From NCBI GenBank assembly GCA_000226015.1, contig JH155026.1, positions 98,720-150,710 of the forward strand: DNA of 51,991 nt, read 5' to 3'. This stretch comes from Mnemiopsis leidyi (taxonomy: Eukaryota > Ctenophora > Tentaculata > Lobata > Bolinopsidae). The notes beneath the pieces are model-generated. The model did no database searches, was not told the DNA's origin, and worked only from the letters and a program-made list of their open reading frames with translations. This document shows, in pieces, positions 1-11,400 of this stretch. Each line of letters starts with the position of its first letter. Position 1 is the stretch's first letter. The position numbers and the translations under genes are program-made.

Positions 1-215
1 ATGGATCCATTATAATGGCGCCAATGGTCGCCAATGGCGATCGCCATTGTCGCCAATGGAACACAACCATTGGCGCCAATGGCGATTGGGACCACCATTG
101 GCACCACTGACCTCATCGCCATTGGCGCCATTGGAACATCCATTTGTTCCACTGAGTGGATCCATTGGCGCCAATGGCGCCAATTGCCCCACTCACCAAA
201 CTTTATGACCCTTTT
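1..215. repeat. TGGCGCCAAT-rich repeat, copy 1
   Basis: Clustered short motifs of the form CCATTGGCGCCAATGG, which can fold back on themselves, followed by a stretch ending in a CCCCACTCACCAAACT block near 188-202. A diverged copy in the same orientation lies at about 845-1030. The left edge is cut by the window. Probably part of a dispersed repeat or a non-autonomous element; no coding capacity is apparent. Confidence 0.7.
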
Positions 216-844
216 GCCGAAATATCTCAAAGCGGTCTATACGCTATTGTCTGGTGTTCCATACCTCGATCCCATAGAGTAAAACTGTAAAAACGATCTA
301 TAGTCCCATCATTATATATAGTCGTTCTCAGGTATGTGAAGTTATTTACTTGCAGAACAGCTGTATCTCCGACAGTAATATCAACAGTCGCTGCTTCAGT
401 ATACATCTCCGGGATGTATTTTTTGCGATGCAGCCATTGCTTTTGTTTTATTCGCAGTTACACTAAAGCAAGCTTAAGCAGCATATTTGGAAACAAGACC
501 AGTTGATTTCTGAAGACCACCCTTACAGTTGTCAAAAAGGGCAATATCGACAGCGTAGTCCGTATCCAACTGTATCCTCACCTGGGCTGTACTTTGTTGT
601 CCTCAGCGCGCTGTGCAGCCAGGTTAAAGGACACACATTGAAAATAGGAGGGCCCTGAGCTGTATATCACCCCGATCATCAGTTACAGAGGTTACATAGA
701 ACCAATTTGAGAGTTCACCGTTATGTCGCACAGCGCTGATGGTACCACAGAAAAAAGCTTACAATACACGTGGAAGTATTTACAACGCAAACCATAATTG
801 CTGAATGCTTTCTTAATGTACTCTCGATTGGTAGAAACATATAT

Positions 845-1030
845 AGGATCCATTGACGATCACCGTTGGCACCATGAATGGAACCCCGCCATTGGCGATT
901 GGCACCACCATGGGCACCAATCACCTCATCACCATTTCCGCTAATGGAACATCCATTTGTTCAATTGAGTGGATTCATTAGCGCCATCAGCGCCAATTGC
1001 CCCACTCACCAAACTATATGACCCTTTTCC
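845..1030. repeat. TGGCGCCAAT-rich repeat, copy 2
   Basis: Direct, diverged copy of the repeat at 1-215, offset by about 811 bases. The block GGAACATCCATTTGTTC and the terminal CCCCACTCACCAAACT followed by TATGACCCTTTT are nearly identical in both copies. The GGCGCC core motifs have decayed here, so this copy looks older. Confidence 0.7.
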
Positions 1031-4000
1031 AAAAAAAATTTAGCCCTGTTTACCTGCAAATGTAAGGAAACCTTAGTCATAATGCTCATTAAAGAGATCT
1101 TTATTCAGGTGTTTTTAAAACTTCAAGTAAGCATTTTTGGCTTAACTCTTTGGCGGTTCGAAACCATATGATGAATGGTGTGACTCCAGCGTTAATTAGT
1201 CTACATGAAAGTTGAAGTGTGACTATTGACATGTGGCAGTGTCATTTCGTATCGACAAGGTAATTTTGACCGATTTAAATCATGATAAATATTTAAAGTC
1301 AAGGCTTACAATTTGCAACAGTTTTCTTGGCGTGGCCGAAGAATTTTAGCTGTATCAACTCTGAAAATTGTAGAACCTTGAAAATAACAATCAAGTGTGC
1401 TAAAAGTTATCAGAGTTAGTTATCACCATGATAACAGTGACCACAGATTCATGGTGGGAACAGGAATAGGAAGCAACAGAGACAGGGAAGGTATACTTAG
1501 CAGTAGCACTGGGGCAGACACCGAAACAGGGTCCAGGGGCGGCCGTACATGGCCAGTGACAGAAACAGACAAGGGACAGATAAGTGACATGGCCAGTGAC
1601 AGAAACAGACAAGGGACAGATAAGTGACAGGAATATGGTCACGATAGAGATTACATTGACAAAAAAGAGTTGATGATCTAAAGAAAGTAAGCGGTGATCA
1701 TCTCCTCAAATTTAACTTATTCACAATCACAGACCAGGCTTTGATCGTCCATTTTGGATTTAAGAAGGTATGAGCTGGATTATATGCATGATGTTTTGAA
1801 TTGAATCAGAGCTGCATTGTTTACTTTTTAACAGCTTTAAAATCCATTCCCATAGCAAGTACTGTGCAGCAAAAACTATTATCAGTTGCTAGACTATTAC
1901 ACTCGATATTGTGACTTAGTTTTGTGCTTTGCACGATTTCTTTTGCGTTACGCTGGCAGTTGTGGGTTACTGGTACTAAACGTTTTCCAGTTTGGCCATC
2001 AATAACGTGAGTCATATTTTTCCTTGGATCTGATCATCAGAACTGAACTGAAAAGCAACCAAATTTTGATTATGAATTTGATAGGATGTATTGCCCTTAG
2101 TTTTACTAAACACTCGATTTAATTTACAAGTTTAAAACATTTTGCAATTTTGGTAAGAGTCATACTTTAATTGTAATACTCTGTCAGCTTACATATCAGT
2201 GTTAATATAAACAATGCAAAATGTAGTGCTTTGTGTGCAAATTGTTTTTATCAAATAGGGCAAAGGTCAAAACACGTGATACCTAATACATATTGTTATT
2301 GATTCACATATTTCAAGTTTTAGACGTTATTCACCACAATTTGCAACAATACTGCTATTCCTATTGTTACTTGTACAGCAAACGAACAAATCGTCTTTAA
2401 GCGCGATTGTTACAATTTTAACTCCAGTATCTGCATTCCCGCTGAGTTTCAGTTTAATCTTATAGCAAAGTTTTCGATAGTTCCATTCTTAAACGGTGTT
2501 AACGTTAATCGGACTCAATATAGAGTATAACTATAAGATTGAAATGAACTCAAAAACATTGAAGTTGATTAACAATTACAATTACATTCACATCCCTCGC
2601 TAAACAATGACAAGCCTGATATGTTATGTAATTCAATGGTGGAATTGGAAACTTTTTGAATCTTCATGCTTTAAAGATCTTTTTACTCTTTTTGCGGTAA
2701 TCATTCCTTGACAAAATTCAAATCAATGGAACTTTTGCAAGCAGCGATAATAAAACTTGCATCAGTGTTATGATGAAAATGGATCATGAATTGATATGTG
2801 AAATAGCAATTGCATGAACGATACTCAGAAATTTTCTCTGATGCTAGGTAATTTCATAAAATTTAAAGACTCTCATTACAAATACCTACGTTCATACCAC
2901 ATATATACTTATAAGCATCACTAACTTTGCTAGTGGTGGCGTCGTCTCCAGAGCAATCCTCTTTTTATTGGTCCACAAATAAAAGTTGAGTATTAAATAT
3001 AATACCTGTTTGGTTAATTCAACGTCACGCTTCAACACTACATAATAAAGTGATTCTACGGCGCATAAAGTCAAGCTCAAAGAGCCAAGTTTAAAATTCG
3101 ACTTTCCACTGCCCTTCCTACGATGCTATCTATTCAATATGATCATCAGTGCTCTCGAGCAATGCGTATCTTCTTTATATCGTTTTAACTCGAAAAACGC
3201 AGAGTATCTTAATCCAGAACGTCCGTTTAACTCTATCTATCGATGGCTATCTACCATTTTATTATGTATGTTGGTAAGCAGCAATAGTAAGCAACAAAGA
3301 GCATCATCTCTCGGTTGATCACGTGACTCCTCCAAGCTCCTCAACCACCACCTGTTTAAAAGTGACTTTTCTTCGTGCGACTGAAATGGATGAACATGAA
3401 GCGTTACTTTACTAGTGTTTACACTTTTATACGTTCCGAGTCTATGGTTTTTACAACTTGCATTGCCCTGAACACAAACATATGCTTGTGCTGCTGATAT
3501 AGTTCGGGCTGCCGAGTTTTGCACGAATCTTCCTTCCGACCTTTCCTTCATCCCATGGAGGGAAAGGATGAGCAGTCGATTTTTCCGCTGTTGCAGCTGA
3601 CTACTTCGTCCGGGACCGCACCTCACGATATGTCGGTTAAGGCAGAGCCAGTTCCTGTCCTCCCCAAGATTGAATGTCATTCCTCCATGGTGGGTCGAAG
3701 TTCCGGGTCGCCTCCCTGCCGGCGGGATGGCACCAAGTATTCCAGAAGCTGCCCGGCTTTGTCTACAAGAACTCGAAATTCTGGTTGGTACATGATCGGG
3801 CAACACGTTGTTGGGGAGATGTTCGTTACTTTTTGAGATCTCTGAATGGTCTTGTTTTTGGAACTTTGAATGGCCTTGTTTTTGTTGTCAATTTGCTCAT
3901 TTCGATGTTTAAGTACGCAGTTCAGTGTGGGACGGATATGACTTTTTGGTCATATTAGTTTTACTCAATATAGTTCTAATCCGCCACATGCACAAGTTCT

Positions 4001-4582
4001 TCTTGCTGCATGATTTGTTCGATGATTCATAAAATATAGGTTTCTATAAGCATACGAGAGACTTAGGATTAAACATCCGAAATATCATTAGATTTTGAGT
4101 TAAGCCCATCAACTTCTTTTTTCCTTCAAGATGATCTTAAAACATTGGTCGACATAGGCTTATCAGGTTTAATGATAAGTGTGACTGTGACTTCTTGTTG
4201 AAGTGATACCCAACTCTAGCAAGTCGCTCCTTTATACGCTCGAAAAATAATGTTACACGAATATCATCCCGTCATTAACTTTAAGACTATGTCAATGTGA
4301 TAAGCACAGTTTAACTGTAACGCGAAAACTCTCAGTCTAAGTCAACAACACTAATTCATTGGGTTCGTTTAAAAGTTGCCAAGTCAACTTGATGAATGTA
4401 AAGTTAAGTTAAATCATAGAGTCTAATCTTAAAACCATGCTTGTGTTTGTACCATATAACACAATCGTATAAAGGTTTATAGAGTTGCATCAGCTATCGG
4501 TATAACCACTACTCAGTGATCTGTATCAAATAATAAACAGCAATCGTGGCTAGTTTCCCCCACTGTTTATGCTTCCTCGCAG
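1031..4582. other. Gene-poor stretch with no supported gene
   Basis: Apart from the 40-bp duplication, I see no exon with convincing splice sites and no RNA gene. The segment 3480-3840 is richer in G+C and is open in several frames on both strands, but it shows no single convincing protein and no donor in the phase needed by the plus-strand gene that starts at 4583. Missing 5' exons of that gene could lie here. Confidence 0.5.
1547..1626. repeat. 40-bp tandem duplication (2 copies)
   Basis: Two adjacent identical 40-bp units beginning ACATGGCCAGTGACAGAAAC, at 1547-1586 and 1587-1626. Perfect identity implies a recent duplication. No gene could be built around it. Confidence 0.85.
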
Positions 4583-6602
4583 GTAGAAGCAGCTGTAGCA
4601 CGAACGGAAGACTGTACACCCCGGTAGAATTTGAAATCGACCCGATAGAACTGCCCTACATGGGAACCGACTACAGGTAAAGTTATATGAGTAGCGGAGA
4701 GAGGACCGATCCAAGTGTTAGTTTAAGAAAAATTAAATCAATTTCAAAAGTTTCGGTTAAATCGACATGACGACTTGATCACCCAGGAAGATTGGAAGAG
4801 TGAGGAGAGTTCCAACTGAATCGTGTGCGATAAAACAAAACGAGGTAAGATTCTTTTAGAAACAATTTTTTAAATTCTCATTTGGGAGCGATTGTTAGGG
4901 TGAGAATATCGGTGATCTTCCTATGTATAATCTTTGCTCATCGATCGTTTTTTCCCTGTCTCATTTGTCATCTTTAATTAATAAGTCTAAAGCCAAGAAG
5001 AATTAAATGGTGAGCGGACTGAATCACTAATTATGGACCGAATCACTATCAACATTTGCCAACAATAACTATAGTTAGTGTTAGGGTTAGTGTTAGGGTT
5101 ATACAGTATACTTATAGTGATAATTAGCATTAGCGATTCAGTCCGTAAGTGATTCAATCCTCCAATCGAACTAAATAATTTCAATCAATTCTTTTACATT
5201 CTTGCAAATTGTTATCATAAATATAATAGGTGCAATGAAAGCTGTATCACAAGTTACAGAACTGCTAAACTAAGCCTCTTACTGTGTATAGATAAAAGAT
5301 AAATTTCAAATAGATGTCCAGTTCAATATAACCATTACCAAGTTCAATATAACCATTCCAAAGTTCTTGACAGGTTCAGCACAAAACGCTGGAGAGAAAA
5401 ACCCACTTCTTGTCTCGGAGGAGAGACCAGATACAAAAAGACTACACCAGAACACTGACACTTTGGCACATGGAGCAGGAGCGGAACAAGAACCACAAGG
5501 ATCCAGCTCATCAGGTAAACTTAAATGTTTCTAAGTCATATCGTTATCACTGTTACATTGTGCATTGCTGTTTTGTTAGGCGAAAGTTTTATAATCATAT
5601 TTAAAATCAAATCTTGTTTAATATTATCATCATGTTAAAATAAAAGCGACTAACATGCTATTGGTTTTCCAGAGGCGTGTTGTACGAATCCTCAATTTCA
5701 TCGATAAAATGGTCAAATCATCCGACAAATTCCACTTTAAAGAAGGATTTTTCCTCGATCTGATGGACCCAGAATACTTCCCTGAACCCTGTCCTTCACC
5801 AATTAACCTCAATCGAACCAATTCAAAACGCCCAATTATCAATCCACCAAACAGTGGTCACAGATCAAGATCTTCCGGCCACTTCCGGAGAAGAGACTCC
5901 AAAACAGAGGCACTGGAAGCGAAATTCAGCGACTGCAAAAGGGCGGGAGATGTACAAGGATACGGCTATGTTTATGTAAAAATCCACACAGACCCTTATT
6001 ACAGATACCTACCCCCGTTGTCTGACGCTAGTAAAAACTTTACTGTTCGTCTTGCAAGATTACCCCACAAGCGACTGCGAAACGAAGAACAGTGGAGAAA
6101 GTTCCTGGATTCATTGAGACCCAAAACTCCTCCACCTTCTCCTCCCAAACCTAAAGCACCGACGATTCAAGAACTCAAAAAGGCACGAACTGAAGAACTA
6201 AAAAAGAAACTTCCTATTATATCGTTGTTGCCAAAGTGGCTGAGAGAAGTTCGCGATAAAAACGATATCCGCACCGCCAGATATAAATCAGAGGAAGAAC
6301 ACCCAGGTCTAGAGATTGTGGAGACAGGTGACAAAGATCAAAACTCGGTGAAGACCATTAACACAGCTGATAAAGATAACTCAGGGACGAACGAAAATTC
6401 TCAATCATTGAGTCGTCCTGGTTCCAGGAAGAAAGTAGAACGAAGAAAATCCACCCCCATTGGCATCACCATAACTGAGAGCCACACAAAGGCTGATATG
6501 AATGGGGTCATAAGCACCTTGCCAAAACTCTCTGATCAGCGACAAAATGTCATTACCTCTCCTGAAACCCCGATTAAACATAGAATCAGAGCATCCAGGT
6601 GA
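4583..6602 (+). CDS. Unknown protein, four visible exons, 5' end missing
   Basis: Four exons are joined by canonical AG/GT sites with matching phase: 4583-4676, 4787-4844, 5374-5514 and 5673-6602 (stop TGA). Together they give about 406 residues. The first visible exon enters in phase 1 and has no start codon in frame, so at least one 5' exon lies upstream. The protein is hydrophilic, with no signal peptide or membrane segment. It has a charged Arg/Lys/Gln-rich segment around the third exon (likely helical), a PEYFPEPCPSP motif early in the last exon, a proline tract (TPPPSPPKPKAP) followed by a Lys/Glu-rich helix, and a Ser/Asn/Lys-rich tail. I do not recognise the family. The composition suits a cytoplasmic, cytoskeletal or nuclear protein, but no function is assigned. 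Intron 2 (4845-5373) contains a small inverted-repeat element and a 21-bp direct repeat. Confidence 0.75.
5014..5163. repeat. Small inverted-repeat element in an intron
   Basis: The left end GCGGACTGAATCACTAAT pairs with the right end ATTAGCGATTCAGTCC, and each end repeats a GAATCACT-type motif. The centre holds two GTTAGGGTTA units. About 150 bp, non-coding, inside the intron between 4844 and 5374. The features fit a MITE-like element; no target-site duplication was verified. Confidence 0.5.
5320..5360. repeat. 21-bp direct repeat
   Basis: Two adjacent copies of AGTTCAATATAACCATT followed by ACCA or CCA, just upstream of the splice acceptor at 5373. Confidence 0.8.
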
Positions 6603-7969
6603 TATTGCTGATAGAGCTAGTTGAAAGAGCTAGTTCACAGATGACCGAGTTACGTAATTTTCCGACCGTGGGTTTTACTTTTGGCAAGGGTTTATAGATG
6701 TGATCAGTGTTATTGATTACAACTGAAATTATTTGCAGAATTCTGAGAACAGATGTTATGCTAATTTCAAAGTCACAATGATCAAGCTATATAGGTCATG
6801 CAACAGCCATTGTTTTCATCTTTTGAGGGGAATATACTTGATTTGAAGATATGTTTATGATGTAAATTCGTTGTTCCCTTAAAACTGAGTTTTACAGATT
6901 AGAATGACGTATTTTTTGTACGTTTCTACACTTTTGACTTGGTCGCACTTGATTTGCTTAATGTGATGCGGCTGTGCCTGTATTTGAGAACAAGCCGCAT
7001 TAAGCAATCTTTTCAAACGATTCAAAGACTTCCCCGCAAATCTAAAGTTAAACATCCGACCATATTCTAATATACTTTCCACCTGCCGCGGTAACACATG
7101 CTACCAGCCAATTATGGTTAATTGGTGGTCATGCTCCGCTTAAGACCGCATATAATATCACGTCGCATCGCCTCATTGAACGTAACCATCACTAGCTATG
7201 TTGATTGTTGAAAACCTTGTCGCCATGCAATACATGATGATTTAACTGAGTATTATCAATTCTTGTTAAATCCAGCCAACTTAAACTGTGTCTTCGACAT
7301 GTAAAAACCAATATGTGTTTTTGAATTACTATTTAAGTTTAACTATTGCTTCAATGCTTTATGGCACGTACTGAAGTTTAATCATTGTGTTGATGACAGA
7401 ATAAGTACATTAAGAATTCGATGAAATAACAGATCCTTTGAATCTGCTCTTGGTTAGTGAAAGATAAATTTACGGAAAAGTTCAAAATATTTTCTATACT
7501 TTTAATTGATTTTGCCGAGTTCAATATGGCTCGTTATTTTTGGGCCTCCATAAAAGTTTGAATCTGGGTAGGTAATTTTAACAATGAACGCGAACTTTCT
7601 ATCTAAAGATAGATCAGGCTTACAATAGTTTAAAATTTGATAATTATCTTTGTGTTATCGCACATATGCACACTGATGAATATCAATAATAATTAAATTT
7701 CACTTGCTTTAAATAATCGAGATATGAAGAACAATTCGAAGAAGTTTCATAACAAGACTTACAAAATGTATACCGTTTCAAACTAAATAAAAATTTTGTG
7801 GAAAATATGGAATAAAGACTTATCGACAGAATGTTAAAATATTTACCGATTTTTAAATAAAAACGCGTGGTAAAATTGCATCGAACAGCCAGAGTCCGTC
7901 AAAAAGCCATGGTAGACTTTAGCTGATGAGAAATTGGACCCACTGAATTTTCAAAAACCAACTGAATTT

Positions 7970-8099
7970 TCAAATAAATTCACGATATCATTAGAAAAAC
8001 TATATATTTTGGTTATTGCGGACAAAGTCTGCCATGGCAGACTTTGTCCACCATAACCAAAATATATAGTTTCTCTAATGATATCGTGAATTTATTTTT
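7970..8099. repeat. Near-perfect long palindrome (about 65-bp arms, no loop)
   Basis: The arms 7970-8034 and 8035-8099 are reverse complements with only a few mismatches and meet at TGCCATGGCA with no spacer. A decayed fragment of the central motif (GCCATGGTAGACTTT) lies just upstream near 7906-7920. Such a structure is typical of a foldback element or a recent inverted duplication. Confidence 0.85.
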
Positions 8100-8174
8100 C
8101 AAAGCTATCCGCGCGTATGAATATGATGTGAATAAACAAATTCAGTAGCCTTTTCTTCTTTTCTTGTAATTTTC

Positions 8175-8240
8175 AGTATTGCTCGTATAAACAATGATTA
8201 TTGATTTGTGATTTTTAGTATTGCTCGTATAAACAATGAT
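8175..8240. repeat. 24-bp direct repeat
   Basis: AGTATTGCTCGTATAAACAA followed by TGAT occurs at 8175-8198 and again at 8217-8240, separated by 18 bases. Confidence 0.8.
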
Positions 8241-8476
8241 GAATCATAATTAATTTTTTGTATTTATAAAGTTGAATAATTCGAATGATGAGCAAAGAAG
8301 ATATTGTCATTGCAAAACATATTTATCATCATGATACCTTTACAAGTAGAATAGTAAATAAACAATAAACTAACAGAATTTATCATGCCTGATCTTTTTA
8401 TAAAAAACGCTCGTTAAATTGGTAAACTAATTAAAAAGCTCTTTTAATTATAATGCAAAATAATCGCTGATTCACA

Positions 8477-11400
8477 TCATAAGCCTGCATTCGAGTGAGG
8501 GACCCTGCCCTTTATGTATATCATGGCATGTCTCATATGAGGCCTGGCAGCTGCATGTAACACATCCTCATTTTCCCTGTGTGTCCCCGAGTCATCATGA
8601 GGAGGTACATAGAACATCCCTGTTATCTGTAAAGTTTTCACACTTGGACAGACGTACCTCGTCAGCAATGTTGTCAGACACTTACTGAGAAGTAAACTAT
8701 CGTCTGCTTCTGCCACGGTCATAACGGATTTTGCAAGTGCGTTATGTGATGATGGATCTGAAACTTTGGAGAATAGAGTTTTGTGCTCTGTTGTCAGTGA
8801 AAGCATCAGGGTTTGATACAGAAGTGCTGTTTTGTGAGCAAACTTGCTTGAGATGGTCGGTTGTTTTTGTTTTCTAAAGGAGAGAGTAATTGTATGGTGC
8901 CCAGTTTCTGATCCGTTCAATCTATGAGCTGTTGAATGTGCATTGCAATGGATCGAGTCTTTACTTATATCCATGCCGGTTATTCTAAGAGCTTTTGTAT
9001 GGGATGCCTTTTTTTCTTTGTGATACTTCGATGCCTTTGCTAGAGCTCGTTTCAAGTGCCTTTGCAGGAGACAGAAATCCACGAAGCTAGAAGTAAAGAA
9101 CACTTTGTTGGTGAGGAGTTTTGGAGGAGTTGCCACACTGCATCCTTGTGCATCGACACTCAATCTGCTGTGACTGACTCCAACTAATTGCGGCTCTATG
9201 GTCATCGAAGTATGCTGTTTTATGTAGGTCATGCGAAAGACTTTCTTCCCAAATGAATCTTCGTCAAAAGTAGTGTAAGCAATGTTTATTGCGGCTCGTA
9301 CTTCACCAATAACAACCAGTTTTCTTAGCTTATCTAGGCTTGGTCTTTTTGGCTTTATATGAGGCACTCGTCTTCTCTGAAGGTGGTCTAAAGAATCCTC
9401 GATAACGGCAGCGTACATTGATGAGCTGAAATGCTTTTGAATTACTCTAGGGATGGTATTAAAACTGGTGTTTGGTATCGAAATACTTGTTGACTCAGAA
9501 GTATAAGTCAACCCGGGAAACCTTTTTTCTATTTGCTCGGAACTCACTCTTCTTTTCAACTCATTCAACATTTTTATCGAGCCAAATCTGTTCCGGGAAT
9601 CTGTAAACAATACAAATGCAAGGAACCTAGAGCTTTTTAATGACTTTGAAGTCTGTGCTACTTTTGGAAAGCTCCACAAAAAATATTTATGTGATCGATC
9701 GTATGAGAAAATATTCTCGGCAGATTTTCTTGAAAGATATTTGAAAACGAAAGCAACATTAGCTACTGAGCACTTTTGTAAAGAAGTTGTTGCAAGATGA
9801 TGCTCAGCGCTTCTTATAATCTGAAGCCTTGTCTGCTCTGTCTTGTGTGTGCGATTTGTTGCATGAAGCATCCATTTTCTATCAATCACAATGGGTTTGT
9901 CAGATTTGTACATCAAACTTGTTTGTAATCGCATGGAAACTCTTGGTTCAATTCTGGATCTTTGGACTGCAGTGGTTGTTAGCGGGTAGACAAAATGATG
10001 GTTGCCATTTTCAGAAATGAACATGTACAACATAAAAGATTCGAATGGTATTGCTTCTTTTGTCACACCTTTGACAACCTGATTTATGTAAAGTCCTCGG
10101 ATACTACTTACGAAATACTGCACCGGTCCAAAAGGACTGAAAATGCGTTTAACATGCAGTAGCCCATTCTTAACATCAATTTCTCTTTCTGTAGCGTAGA
10201 GTTGAACCAAGTTTGCACGAAAACTAAAGATTCTTGCCCTTATTTGCTTGTTGATCAAAACGGCTACCCTAAATCTAGTTGAAAACTTACGCTTTACCCC
10301 AATTTGTGTTCTTTGAACATTGCCTCCAATCCCACTGCCTGCAGTAAAAACAAAAACTTTCGCACTACTATTTTTGGTAAAGTGTCTTGGCACGATAGAT
10401 CCCTTCTCCTTCACTCTAAAAGTGAGAACAGCAGTATGATGAAGCAGAACGTTATAGCCTCGTTGAAGTACAAGGGATTTAGTGTAGTGGCCATGCCACG
10501 CCGATAATGGTAACATTGCTACTGATTGATGTTCTATCTTTGTCGAAATATGGCTCTTGATAGTTCTTGATCTTTGAATCACAGATTTCATCTTTATGTC
10601 ATTATGGTCTATGTATGAGAACCCGTAAATAGCAAGGTAGATAGCTGAGGCTATACATTTCTTTTTGGCGTGTGAATCTGTACGAATGATGTTGTCTTGA
10701 AAGAAGATTTTCAGTGTGCTCAAGTGAACAGCGTAGTCAATAATTGTCTTTCCCAGTAACAACTTGGGCCTTATTCGCTTCATTGATTTCCTATAGATCT
10801 TCTCGGAGTATAGGAAGACAAATAGATCCCTACGTGAAAGAATGAAACGATAACTCGCCTGGTCATATTTAGAAATCCCACTTTTCATATGGGTATCTCG
10901 AATGCTTTTAAAGGTGAACAATGTTATCAGCTGATTGTTACCAAAAGGAACCGAGGAAAGAAGTATTTTGAACGTAAGAAGATGTTTATCATTCTTCCAA
11001 CATCTAACGGATCCCCGATTCATTGACATAACTGATGTCGATAGTTTTTGTAGATCACGTTGAATTGCTCTAACTTCCTTGTTTCGGCTGAAAGCTATAA
11101 AGTTTTCGGTGAATATCTTTCTTGATTTCATCGTGGTTATCCTTCCAGTGACGATCACCATTTCATGAGCGATAATCACGCTGTACACAGATTTAATGGA
11201 CCATTGTTTGGAATCCAACAGCTCTCGATGATGAAGTAAAGCCACAGATGAGCGTAAAGAGAAGTATATTAGTCCTACAGCATGATCCATAGATCTTTTT
11301 ACCTTTCCTGCTGCATGAAATTGTGTTCCAGATAACACTTGATAGATAAACTTAATGTCTTTCTTCCTTACAAGTCCAAAGATCGATTGTCGTTTAGACT

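Larger units (their letters stand above)
6603..8476. other. Intergenic region between convergent genes
   Basis: This region lies between the plus-strand gene ending at 6602 and the minus-strand giant gene ending at 8477. It should hold both 3' UTRs. AATAAA occurs on the plus strand near 7787, 7810 and 7855, and ATTAAA on the minus strand at 8443-8448. No further gene seen. It contains the long palindrome at 7970-8099 and a short direct repeat at 8175-8240. Confidence 0.6.

Noticed and set aside
1140-1175. GGTTCGAAACC resembling a tRNA T-loop
   Set aside because: No A box, acceptor stem or anticodon arm could be folded around it.
3237-3836. Overlapping open frames on both strands (up to 189 codons)
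   Set aside because: The DNA is simply richer in G+C and poor in stops. No frame shows a recognisable protein or splice partners, and the frames contradict each other.
5070-5102. Possible telomere (TTAGGG) tract
   Set aside because: There are only two units, spaced by extra bases, inside an intronic inverted-repeat element; not a telomere.
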